From a virus, in the IMG/VR virus record IMGVR_UViG_3300046533_000294, positions 62,001 to 126,000 of that record: a stretch of 64,000 nucleotides of DNA. One strand, 5' to 3'. The position numbers and the translations under genes are program-made. The notes below the pieces were generated by a model that had not been told where the DNA came from, did not search any database, and worked only from the letters and a program-made list of their open reading frames with translations. The number at the start of each line of letters is the position of its first letter. Position 1 is the first letter of the stretch. Positions 33,946 to 41,741 of the stretch are shown piece by piece.

Positions 33946-35416
33946 CTATCTCAGCCCACCAATTGAGACTGATCCGCAGATTCTCGCGCAGGATTGCTTT
34001 GATTTTCTCCAGACGGAATACCCTGGGTGGATTCCTGCCGAGGGCAACTTTGAAGTATGGCTGATCGAGGCGATGGCCCGAATGATCGGGCAGCTACGAG
34101 ACATCACTAGCCTCGTTCCTACCGCCATCTTCAAGTATTTCGGCAAGACATTGATGGGCATTCTTCCCATCGAGCCGTCGAACGCGAGCGGGACTAGCAC
34201 CTGGACGATGATTGATGACTTGGGTTACACGATCCCTGCTGGGACTCAGCTCCAGATCCGTGACAGCGCCGGCAACTACTTCCCGTTCCAGACCAATGTT
34301 GATGTAGTTGTAGCTCCTGGCAGCACCGTTACGGATACGGGTGGCGTCTCTCTCACGGCCGTCTTCGAGGGTGCAGCCAGCTCGGGACTCAGTGGCGATG
34401 GCGAACTGCTAGACATCCTGCCCTTCATCGACAGCGTCACCATCGAGGGAGAGACGACGGGTGGACAGGACGGACAGACTGACGACGAATACCTCAACCA
34501 CCTAGTCGAGCAGCTACAGCTGATGGCGCCGCGTCCGATCCTCGCGCCGGATTTCGCCGCGATGGCTAAGAACATTGCTGGCGTTTGGCGCGCGGTCGCT
34601 ATCGACGGGCTCATGCCCTCGGTGAATGAGGTACAGCGTGTTGCCATCGACGCTACCGGCGGAACGTTCACGCTGACCTTCGGCGGGCAAACGACAACGG
34701 CGCTCGCGTTCAACGTCACGGCGGCTGCTCTCCAATCGGCGCTAGCGGCTCTCTCCAGCATTGGCCCCAACAACGTCTCGGTAACGGGTGGGCCCGGCAA
34801 TGCCGGCGCAACGACTCCATATCTGGTCACGTTCCAGGGAACGTTGGGTGCCTCCAACGTAGCACAAATGACGTCGAACGGGACGCTGTTGACGGGTAGC
34901 CTCCATACCGTTACCGTGACGACTGTCCAGGCGGGAGCAGCTACACAGTACAACATCGAGCGGTATGTGACAGTCTTTCCGGTGGACGAGTTCGGGCAGC
35001 CGGTTGCTGGCAACGTCAGGTTGACTCTAGCAGCCTACCTTGATAGTCTGCGTGAAGTCAACTTCGTTGTCCCGGTAGTCGATCCTCAATATCAGATGTT
35101 CGATGTCCAGACGACGATAGTTGCGTTGCCCGGTACGGACAAGGTCGCGCTCCAAGCAGCGGTGGTAGGATCACTTCAGACCTACCTCGATCCTTCCAAG
35201 TGGGGAGTCCCTGCTTCCGACTCTCAGGAGTGGCAGAACGACACTCACCTACGCTACTTGGAAGTTGCTCAAGTCATCAACAACGTACTCGGTGTGAACT
35301 ACATTGTCAGTTTGACAACGGCGATTCACAATGCATCGCCTAACGTCGTAGACATCACGATGCCAGGGGACGTAGCTCTGCCGCTTGCTGGCTCGATCGT
35401 GGTGACGGTGAACTAG
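33938..35416 (+). CDS. Baseplate J-like protein
   Basis: 492 residues, GTG start. YLSPPIETDPQILAQDCFDF and an early helical segment, then a GTQLQIRDSAGNYFPFQT strand set and TGGQDGQTDDEYLNHLVEQL, the signature loop of gpJ/gp47-like wedge proteins. An inserted Ig-like beta domain at ~230-330 (FTLTFGGQTTTALAFNVTAA) is repeated in other phage structural proteins and is not part of the core J fold. Confidence 0.75.
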   Translation: MPSYLSPPIETDPQILAQDCFDFLQTEYPGWIPAEGNFEVWLIEAMARMIGQLRDITSLVPTAIFKYFGKTLMGILPIEPSNASGTSTWTMIDDLGYTIPAGTQLQIRDSAGNYFPFQTNVDVVVAPGSTVTDTGGVSLTAVFEGAASSGLSGDGELLDILPFIDSVTIEGETTGGQDGQTDDEYLNHLVEQLQLMAPRPILAPDFAAMAKNIAGVWRAVAIDGLMPSVNEVQRVAIDATGGTFTLTFGGQTTTALAFNVTAAALQSALAALSSIGPNNVSVTGGPGNAGATTPYLVTFQGTLGASNVAQMTSNGTLLTGSLHTVTVTTVQAGAATQYNIERYVTVFPVDEFGQPVAGNVRLTLAAYLDSLREVNFVVPVVDPQYQMFDVQTTIVALPGTDKVALQAAVVGSLQTYLDPSKWGVPASDSQEWQNDTHLRYLEVAQVINNVLGVNYIVSLTTAIHNASPNVVDITMPGDVALPLAGSIVVTVN

Positions 35417-36966
35417 TGCCTCCGCCAGGCTCATCGCCAAGCACTCCCATCAGGGACAGCTTCAATCGAGCTGACTCTAGCTCGCTTGGATCGGCCTGGT
35501 CTTCTCCTGCGATCGGTTCCGGTGAGAGTTCTTGCCGCATCCTCAACAACCAGTGCCGACCTCAGGGACAGAGCGGGCCATCCTCTAGTTACTTGAACAC
35601 GATCTTTGGCCCTACTCAAGAAGCATACTGCACGGGCCTGGGCAGCGGCAGCGTCGTTCAGGTGATCGTTGGCCTCACCGCCGTAGGGTATGCATATCGA
35701 CTCGTGAATGACCAGCCGGCTGGGCAGATGCGCATAGTGAGATCTATCAACGGCAATGATACGACGGTCGCGAACTACACCACCGGCCAGGCTGCTCCTC
35801 CTGGAGGAGGCATGTGGTTGTACATGGAGCCGTTCGGCTCGAACGGGGTGACGCTCTACGCTTACCAGAGTGATGATGGGATCACCTGGACGCAGGTGCT
35901 CCAGGTATCGGACACTGGCCTGGGATCAATCCCATCCGGTTATACGGGACTGCGACTGACGACTAACGGCCAGTGCGACAACTTCGGCGGCGGAACGGTA
36001 GGCGTTCAGGGGCAAGCGGTTCCAGCGGTAGCTACAGCAAGCTCGCTCCTAGCTACGGGCACCAAGAGTTTTGGTGGACAGGGATCACCAGGCGTCGCAA
36101 CAGCAGTCTCGCCAGGCGCGAATCCAAGGATGGCGCCGGTCACTGTTGCGGCGACTACGACGGCAGGAGCGTTGCCTGCTAAGAGCAAGATGGTGGTGAA
36201 CACGACGTTCGGTGTTATTACGTCAGCGTCAGTATGTGCCACCGGATCTACCAGCGTTCCGGCCTATCCGCCAATTGCTCCTCCAACGCCACCGCCACCG
36301 CCTCCGCCGCCAGATCCGCGAGACGTACCGGCGCTCGATGGGCCGTTCACCTATCTTATGTACAATGCTTTGCTCCCTCTCGCGTGGGCTGACGAGGATC
36401 TCGGCTGGCCAATGCTCAACTTCTTCAAGTCGATTGCTTACATCGTCCACGAGCCGTACGCGCTGGCCGTCGATCCGGGCTGGCAGCTCGTCGTGGACAT
36501 CGACAACGTCCCATCGAAGTTTCTGGATTGGCTGGCACAGTTCGTTGGCATTCCAACGATCACGTTCCGCAATCTATCCAACGACATCAAGCGCGCCCAG
36601 ATCGTAGATGCTCCAGGCTGGCATCGTGGAACGCGCGATCGAATGGTGAAGGCTGCTCAGTCCCAGCTCACCGGGAACAAGAACGTGTTTGTGTACGAGC
36701 GATATGACCCGAACTTCCCCGGACAGGATCGGGCATACCACATCACATTCATCACCTACGCGAGTGAGACACCAAACTCCGCAGCTCTACTGGCAGCACT
36801 GACGGCTGCTAAGCCGGGTGGGCTACAGATGACGCTGCTATCGAGAGCCGGACAGATTTGGATGTGGCTCCGAGATCACTATCCACCAACAACCCAGCGG
36901 ACATGGGCAAACGCTCGGTCAGACTATACTGACTGGGAACATGCACGTGACGTGACGTACTACTAG
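35416..36966 (+). CDS. Lectin-like domain fused to gpI-like tail protein
   Basis: 516 residues, GTG start in TAGTG overlap. Residues ~10-195 are a lectin-like beta domain related to repeat protein 1 (DSFNRADSSSLGSAW; YAYRLVNDQPAGQMRIV; GLRLTTNGQCDNFGGG). A Pro-rich linker (~290-305) leads to a C-terminal ~200 residues (WAQFVGIP-type LDWLAQFVGIPTITF, PGWHRGTRDRMVKAAQSQL) like P2 gpI-type baseplate proteins. A fusion of receptor-type and baseplate modules. Confidence 0.65.
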   Translation: MPPPGSSPSTPIRDSFNRADSSSLGSAWSSPAIGSGESSCRILNNQCRPQGQSGPSSSYLNTIFGPTQEAYCTGLGSGSVVQVIVGLTAVGYAYRLVNDQPAGQMRIVRSINGNDTTVANYTTGQAAPPGGGMWLYMEPFGSNGVTLYAYQSDDGITWTQVLQVSDTGLGSIPSGYTGLRLTTNGQCDNFGGGTVGVQGQAVPAVATASSLLATGTKSFGGQGSPGVATAVSPGANPRMAPVTVAATTTAGALPAKSKMVVNTTFGVITSASVCATGSTSVPAYPPIAPPTPPPPPPPPDPRDVPALDGPFTYLMYNALLPLAWADEDLGWPMLNFFKSIAYIVHEPYALAVDPGWQLVVDIDNVPSKFLDWLAQFVGIPTITFRNLSNDIKRAQIVDAPGWHRGTRDRMVKAAQSQLTGNKNVFVYERYDPNFPGQDRAYHITFITYASETPNSAALLAALTAAKPGGLQMTLLSRAGQIWMWLRDHYPPTTQRTWANARSDYTDWEHARDVTYY

Positions 36967-36974
36967 GAGGGACA

Positions 36975-38189
36975 GTGGGATCAGTTACAGCTCGACTCCA
37001 GCTGCCCTACCCCGCGCTGACTGACACGGCAGACGGGCCAGCGGCGTTCCAGGCGCTCGCGCTCGCGCTCGACAGAGCTGCCATCGATGATCAAGGTGCG
37101 TTCAGCGCGAGGCCGGTCAGCACGCCAGCTCAGCCAGGAATCAAAGGACGCTACTATTGGGCCACCGACCAGGGCATTCTCTACCGAGACAACGGTACGG
37201 GATACGACCCTGTCACGATCTCTGCTCCAGTAGATGGTGACTCAGATGTTCCAAGCCTGCGCACGATGGGATCGGGCAGCCACCAAGCCTGCGCAGGTGA
37301 CGATCCTCGGCTGAGCGACCAGCGCGTTCCGCTCGACAACTCCGTCACTGGCGTGAAGGTTCATACGAGCCTGAAGCCGTCTGGTGGGGCCAGTGCCGCA
37401 ACTGAGGCGCTGCGTGCTCTCGGCTCGGATGCCGGACTAGCAGCTCCTGGGATTCACGCCGCGTATCACCGGCCGTCGTTCAATGGCGGAGTCTCGCCGA
37501 TCGACTACACCCTTGTCAATATGTTTGGCACCAAGAATCAGCGGGTGTTGCGCGACCCGGCGACGGCATCGAGTCTAACCTGGTACGAGACAGACACCGG
37601 CGACTTCTACGGATCAGACGGCACGCAGTGGATCCGTATCATCCAGCATTCGATCCAAGGGCCAACGTATATGCCCATTGCCAACTTCCCTCCAGCTGGG
37701 GCGACGGATGGGCAGGAGATCTATATTGTCATCAACTCTCGTACCGTCTGGCACGTTCGCTACGACGCGGCCGAGTCCTCCCAGTACAAGTGGAAGTGCA
37801 TTGGTCGGCAGGAGCCGATGTATGCTTCTGCCAGCGGAAGCATACCACTCCCGGCCAGCGCGCAAGCGGTAGCGCAGGTTCAGTTGCCGCGCTCAGGTGA
37901 GTATCGGTTGGACGCCGGTGGTGTCTTCGATCGAGCGGCGGCAGCGTCGGGTGGTTGTCACATCAACCTTGGAACGGGTATTGGTGGCATCCAGGGAGTC
38001 CAGGGGGAAGGTTGGCTGGATGCGACCGGCGGCCACACAGCGCAAACCGTTGAAGTGTCCAACGACTTCGCTGCGGCGGGCACTGGCCAGTCAGCAGCAG
38101 CCTACGCCTACGGAACCAACACCGATGGCACGAGCCCCGTCAACGTTATCAAGGCCTGGGTGAAGGCGTTTCCCATGAGGCTCTCGTGA
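36975..38189 (+). CDS. Tail fibre protein
   Basis: 404 residues, GTG start after AGGAGGGACA. The N-terminus (ARLQLPYPALTDTADGPAAF, PGIKGRYYWATDQGILYRDN) and a mid part ending in a C-terminal beta domain are typical of actinophage tail fibre or tip proteins placed last in the tail operon. Likely contacts the host surface. Confidence 0.6.
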   Translation: MGSVTARLQLPYPALTDTADGPAAFQALALALDRAAIDDQGAFSARPVSTPAQPGIKGRYYWATDQGILYRDNGTGYDPVTISAPVDGDSDVPSLRTMGSGSHQACAGDDPRLSDQRVPLDNSVTGVKVHTSLKPSGGASAATEALRALGSDAGLAAPGIHAAYHRPSFNGGVSPIDYTLVNMFGTKNQRVLRDPATASSLTWYETDTGDFYGSDGTQWIRIIQHSIQGPTYMPIANFPPAGATDGQEIYIVINSRTVWHVRYDAAESSQYKWKCIGRQEPMYASASGSIPLPASAQAVAQVQLPRSGEYRLDAGGVFDRAAAASGGCHINLGTGIGGIQGVQGEGWLDATGGHTAQTVEVSNDFAAAGTGQSAAAYAYGTNTDGTSPVNVIKAWVKAFPMRLS

Positions 38190-38431
38190 ACGACGTTCAG
38201 ATCCCCGAGGATCATCCCAACAGGATCCAGCGCGCGACTGACGCGGCCAGTGGTGGCGGCGTTGGCATTCTAGTCGTCTGGGTCGCATCTCTGTTTGGTG
38301 CTGATCTTCCACCTGCCGCCGCAGCGACGCTGACGACTTTCATCATCATAGCTGCTGCCGCTCTTGGCAGGAACGGCATCCGTGGTCTAGCCGTCAAGCT
38401 CTGGCGCGGCGCAAACGGAGACAGCAAATGA
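38186..38431 (+). CDS. Holin-like membrane protein (81 aa)
   Basis: GTG start overlapping the fibre stop. Two hydrophobic stretches (GGGVGILVVWVASLFGADLP and AAATLTTFIIIAAAALG) with charged ends, in the size range of class II holins. Position at the end of the late operon fits. Note that the endolysin-like gene lies 27 kb upstream. Confidence 0.5.
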   Translation: MNDVQIPEDHPNRIQRATDAASGGGVGILVVWVASLFGADLPPAAAATLTTFIIIAAAALGRNGIRGLAVKLWRGANGDSK

Positions 38432-38634
38432 TACGAGGAGAGAGAACAGACCGCCCGTTGCCCGATCCTGATACGCCGATCCCAACGGTCAGCAAGACAA
38501 TCGGCAAGGCGGTTAAACGAGCTACCGGAGAGCGCAGAGTTGGGGATGATCTGCTGCTGTCGGACATTCGGCTGTTGAACAAGATCTTCAACGGTAGCAG
38601 TCTCTACAACAAGGGAAGGTTCAACGGCCACTAA
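38428..38634 (+). CDS. Hypothetical protein (68 aa)
   Basis: Last rightward gene, ATGA overlap with the holin candidate. Basic, with DDLLLSDIRLLNKIFNGSSL near the C-terminus. Its TAA overlaps the TAG of the convergent HNH gene, leaving no spacer between the two transcription units. Function unknown. Confidence 0.5.
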   Translation: MIRGERTDRPLPDPDTPIPTVSKTIGKAVKRATGERRVGDDLLLSDIRLLNKIFNGSSLYNKGRFNGH

Positions 38635-38951
38635 CGCATCTTGGAATATCTAGTGTGACGGCCGCAAGTACAGCCAGGAGAGCATTTGGCCCCTTTGTTC
38701 CAGGCAGCTCCTCCTTTTCTCGGCCAATCATCTAACTTGCAATGGCATGATTTGCATAGTTCAATGTAGTCATCAATATTGCGTTGATACTGGTGATCCT
38801 TATTTGCCCACTCGGTGTACCCTTTCTTGTCACAGCTAGTGCATCTTCCTGTCTTCTTCTTGCGACGTTTGACCCAGTGATGGACAGCAACCTTTCCGGC
38901 CTTGTCGCCTTTCCATCCTACGTTATTATCGTTTTTTTGATTGTTATTCAT
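38631..38951 (-). CDS. HNH endonuclease-like protein
   Basis: 106 residues from ATG 38951 (ATGA overlap with the upstream gene). VAVHHWVKRRKKKTGRCTSC, EWANKDHQYQRNIDDYIELC and CKSCHCKLDDWP give the H-N-H motif with two CxxC zinc pairs. A C-terminal CSPGCTC segment adds possible ligands. Could nick DNA in packaging or act as a homing-type nuclease. Lies at the 3' end of the replication operon. Confidence 0.7.
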   Translation of the reverse strand: MNNNQKNDNNVGWKGDKAGKVAVHHWVKRRKKKTGRCTSCDKKGYTEWANKDHQYQRNIDDYIELCKSCHCKLDDWPRKGGAAWNKGAKCSPGCTCGRHTRYSKMR

Positions 38952-39409
38952 CTCATCGCGTACGCCATGAGGTTCAGCTCGTTGTTGATGCGAGTGACGG
39001 CGGGCTTGGCGTAGGTGGTGTCGGGTTTCTTGAGTCCCCAAGTAGCTATGTAGGTTCGACGGGCGGTGAGGTAGGATTGCTCCTCCTCCCACCATTTGTC
39101 CCAGATCAGGCTGGCGCCTTCAACTTTATCCGCGTCGGTGAGCGGTCGCCAGCTGACCTTGTTTGGATCCTTTTCACTCCACCCGATTAGCTGCTGTCGC
39201 AGAACATGGAGAACACGCCGGCATCTGCGCTTGTCCAGTGCAAGCTCGTCGGATGTGGCATCGCCGCCCAGCCGTCTTGGTATCTCAATAGCCACCATGA
39301 CGTAGCAGGCAGCAGTCTGGATCCGCGCGATCTCCTCTTGCGAGAAGCTCTCGCCGGTTAACGTCGTGTCTACCGTCAACGACGGCTCGAACCATTCCTC
39401 TAGGAACAT
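38948..39409 (-). CDS. Hypothetical protein (153 aa)
   Basis: Start ATG 39409 selected by GGAGG ten bases upstream. Largely helical (FSQEEIARIQTAACYVMVAI; LALDKRRCRRVLHVLRQQLI). No family recognised. It follows a short non-coding gap with CAATTTGC-type repeats. Confidence 0.55.
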   Translation of the reverse strand: MFLEEWFEPSLTVDTTLTGESFSQEEIARIQTAACYVMVAIEIPRRLGGDATSDELALDKRRCRRVLHVLRQQLIGWSEKDPNKVSWRPLTDADKVEGASLIWDKWWEEEQSYLTARRTYIATWGLKKPDTTYAKPAVTRINNELNLMAYAMR

Positions 39410-39516
39410 CCTGCAGCCTCCTGCAATTCGTATAAGTCTAGGACATCGTATCCCTTGCCCCCTACCCTCGGAGAATTGCAGGGGCCATGCAGCAAATTGC
39501 AGGGCGGTCTCACGGC
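39410..39516 (-). other. Short non-coding gap with AATTGCAGG repeats
   Basis: AATTGCAGG occurs at about 39473 and 39495 on the plus strand and inverted (CCTGCAATT) at about 39419. This is one of few real gaps in the leftward operon, so it may hold an internal promoter or operator for the last two genes. Confidence 0.35.
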
Positions 39517-39954
39517 CTATTCCTCGGCCCCGCAGCCCCGTTCGGCTGCCCAGGCCTGCCACCGCTCCTGCGACCAGTTGGGATTCGGGATCACGTGGAT
39601 CTCATTGCCGAGCATGTCGGCCAGACTCATAGCTGTCAAGATCTTGTCGGCCATGTGGAGATTGGTGTACTTGGTCTCTCGGAGTAGGATCTTGCGAACG
39701 ATTCTGGGATCAATCCCTGCTAGCTCTCCAACGACCGATGTGAACGAGTATTGAGATCGAGGATTCAACTCGTCAATATGTTGCCGCTCCCACTCGTCGG
39801 ATGCCCGACGGAGGACTGTTTCTAGCTCCTCCGTCGGGACAACCTGGGGATCGGACTGAGCATAGTTGGGCTCCCACCCGTTCGCCAGCTGTTTCGAGAT
39901 ACGATGGGTGCGCTGATAGTGAGCAGCTCCACTCTGATACCCGTCCGTCTTCAT
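39517..39954 (-). CDS. Putative DNA-binding protein (145 aa)
   Basis: A helix-turn-helix-like segment near residues 70-112 (SVVGELAGIDPRIVRKILLR, then TKYTNLHMADKILTAM) reads like a Cro/C1-type fold; the rest is polar. No relative recognised by name. Could be the regulator acting on the adjacent gap. Confidence 0.55.
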   Translation of the reverse strand: MKTDGYQSGAAHYQRTHRISKQLANGWEPNYAQSDPQVVPTEELETVLRRASDEWERQHIDELNPRSQYSFTSVVGELAGIDPRIVRKILLRETKYTNLHMADKILTAMSLADMLGNEIHVIPNPNWSQERWQAWAAERGCGAEE

Positions 39955-39958
39955 GGCG

Positions 39959-40045
39959 CTAGGGCCGCTTTATGAATCCTAGAAACATTACAACAGCGAT
40001 GATCCCAACCTCAATGAGCAGAATCCATGACTGCGTATTGGTCAT
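39959..40045 (-). CDS. Tiny membrane peptide (28 aa)
   Basis: ATG 40045 with AGAAGGAGTTGAGAATCGT upstream and ATGA overlap with the ThyX-like gene. The whole product is one hydrophobic span (SWILLIEVGIIAVVMFLGFI) ending KRP. Function unknown; one of the several tiny membrane peptides. Confidence 0.5.
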   Translation of the reverse strand: MTNTQSWILLIEVGIIAVVMFLGFIKRP

Positions 40046-40950
40046 ACGATTCTCAACTCCTTCTTTGGCTTGAAGCGCCGGTTCTCCTCGATGGCATAGG
40101 GGAAGTCGCATTGACCCTCGACTTTCTCCCAGCCCTGGAACTCGCACATATGAGTCTTCTCGCAGGTGATCTTGATGTACGGCTCCAGCCAGGGGTGAGC
40201 CTCAACTAGCAGCTTGCCCATCTCGCGGAAGCAGTACACGATCTCATGCTGGAACATCGTACACGCCCGGTAGGCGTACGTGGCGATGAACTCCCGGAGC
40301 GGGTACTCGCACTGGATGTAGTTGGTGGTTCCTTCCGGCAGGATGTAGCGAGCGTCCTGGTAGCTTACGTCGTGGAGGCAGGCCACCCGGTACGCCTCGT
40401 GCGCTGCCGCGAGCGCCTTCAGGTAGGCGTCACGGACAGGGATCGGAGCACGCCAGATCGACTCTGGCATTCGAGCTTGGGGCTGTGTTCCATACCAGGT
40501 AGCTCGCTGGCTCTGCTGGTGGAACCCGGCCTTGCGCGTTCGGACAAGCTGGTGAGTACAGCACCGACTTACGCCGGTGATCTCGAAGACGACAACCTGG
40601 GTCTCCAGGGAGGATTGTAGTCCTCCCCGGAGCATTTCGTCCCAGTCCGCCATCTCACCAGGATCGTTGATGTCGATTCCCGTAGTCGCCCGGAGTGCAC
40701 GGCTCTGAACGGCACGGAAGTCTTCCTCATTGATTCCTTGCACGAGACGCACCTGGATGTCGTCTACACCAATCGAGATCTTCGCGTTGTTGAACGGACT
40801 ATTGTGAGTCCCTTCCTGGTTCTTGGAATGGCGGTTGAAGGCCACATCCCTCCCCAGAGGAGTCTCGTGATAGTCCATGGACGCTCGGCTCGGGTGGTAG
40901 TAGGCGTACTCCTGGTCAACTGTCTCGATGTAGATGAGATGCGGATCCAT
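40042..40950 (-). CDS. ThyX-like flavin-dependent thymidylate synthase family protein
   Basis: 302 residues. Near residue 134, QLVRTRKAGFHQQSQR fits the ThyX signature R-x-R-x7-S-x-R, with Thr in place of the usual His of RHR. Later SYQDARYILPEGTTNYIQCE and FQHEIVYCFREMGKLL match the C-terminal FAD/dUMP region. Normal ThyX methylates dUMP to dTMP using folate and FAD. The protein is longer than typical (~220-250), so a changed substrate cannot be excluded. Confidence 0.7.
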   Translation of the reverse strand: MDPHLIYIETVDQEYAYYHPSRASMDYHETPLGRDVAFNRHSKNQEGTHNSPFNNAKISIGVDDIQVRLVQGINEEDFRAVQSRALRATTGIDINDPGEMADWDEMLRGGLQSSLETQVVVFEITGVSRCCTHQLVRTRKAGFHQQSQRATWYGTQPQARMPESIWRAPIPVRDAYLKALAAAHEAYRVACLHDVSYQDARYILPEGTTNYIQCEYPLREFIATYAYRACTMFQHEIVYCFREMGKLLVEAHPWLEPYIKITCEKTHMCEFQGWEKVEGQCDFPYAIEENRRFKPKKELRIV

Positions 40951-40952
40951 CG

Positions 40953-41351
40953 CTAGCCCTTCTGGCTGACGATGTTCTTACCTGCCTTCGACTTTATGAA
41001 AGCAGCTTGCGCTGAAGCGTCGAGTTTCTTGGGGACAACCCTTTTGATCACTGGTGCCGGCGCGGCCACGAGTCGAACGGCTGCCTTACGTGCCTTGCTA
41101 TCTGCCGCTGCCGTCTGCTCGACGCCACCGAACCCGGTGTATGTCTCGCCCTTCTTGTACATCTGGCCCTTGGTTCGAGGCGCTGTGTACCGCCAAGAGA
41201 TCCTACAGATCCCCGGCATGCTGAAGTCGTAGCCGTCGGAGATCTCCTCTTCTGCGATCTGGGCGAGCGCGTCCATGACGTTCTTGGACAGTTTCGGTTT
41301 GACGCCGGTCAGCTCCTCGACGGCTTGTGCCAACTCATTTTTGCTCAGCAC
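40953..41351 (-). CDS. HU/IHF-like DNA-binding protein
   Basis: 132 residues. LSKNELAQAVEELTGVKPKL and the following helix and strands (FSMPGICRISWRYTAPRTKG) fit the HU-fold, followed by a basic Ala/Lys/Val tail, as in actinobacterial histone-like proteins with extended C-termini. Likely bends or compacts phage DNA. Confidence 0.65.
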   Translation of the reverse strand: MLSKNELAQAVEELTGVKPKLSKNVMDALAQIAEEEISDGYDFSMPGICRISWRYTAPRTKGQMYKKGETYTGFGGVEQTAAADSKARKAAVRLVAAPAPVIKRVVPKKLDASAQAAFIKSKAGKNIVSQKG

Positions 41352-41373
41352 CTTTGCTCCCTTCTTGGTTCTT

Positions 41374-41718
41374 CTAGGGCGCTCGACTCAACCAGTAGAG
41401 ATAGCCGCCGTGTAGGTAGCAGCCATTCCCTCCCAGGCCGATGCGCCGAATTACACGATACTGCTGCCAAGGCGTCGCATTGTACGCCTCGGATGGGTAG
41501 CCGGGATAGCGGTACTGATCCCACGATCCGTTGGCAAACCCGAAGGCACCTTGATACGACCCACTGTTGTGCCTCCAGTTCAGCTGCGTCTCGCACATCC
41601 CGACCGCCCAGTACAGCTTTGGCAGCCAGCTTGGACGCGGTGGTACCCTGTACGTGCTCGCTGTTGCGACTGTCGTGAGGGCGAACCCCACGATGATCAT
41701 GGCGGCGAGTCGCCTCAT
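41374..41718 (-). CDS. Secreted Rpf/transglycosylase-like protein
   Basis: 114 residues from ATG 41718 (TGGAGGTC upstream). Signal peptide MRRLAAMIIVGFALTTVATA; then LYWAVGMCETQLNWRHNSGS with the CE...NW pattern of Rpf and transglycosylase-like domains, and GAFGFANGSWDQY and NGCYLHGGYL. E in MCETQ is the candidate catalytic residue. It would be exported and cut glycan strands; by its place between polymerase and HU genes it may act before or outside lysis. Confidence 0.65.
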   Translation of the reverse strand: MRRLAAMIIVGFALTTVATASTYRVPPRPSWLPKLYWAVGMCETQLNWRHNSGSYQGAFGFANGSWDQYRYPGYPSEAYNATPWQQYRVIRRIGLGGNGCYLHGGYLYWLSRAP

Positions 41719-41741
41719 TGACCTCCAGTGTCTGCTGGTCG

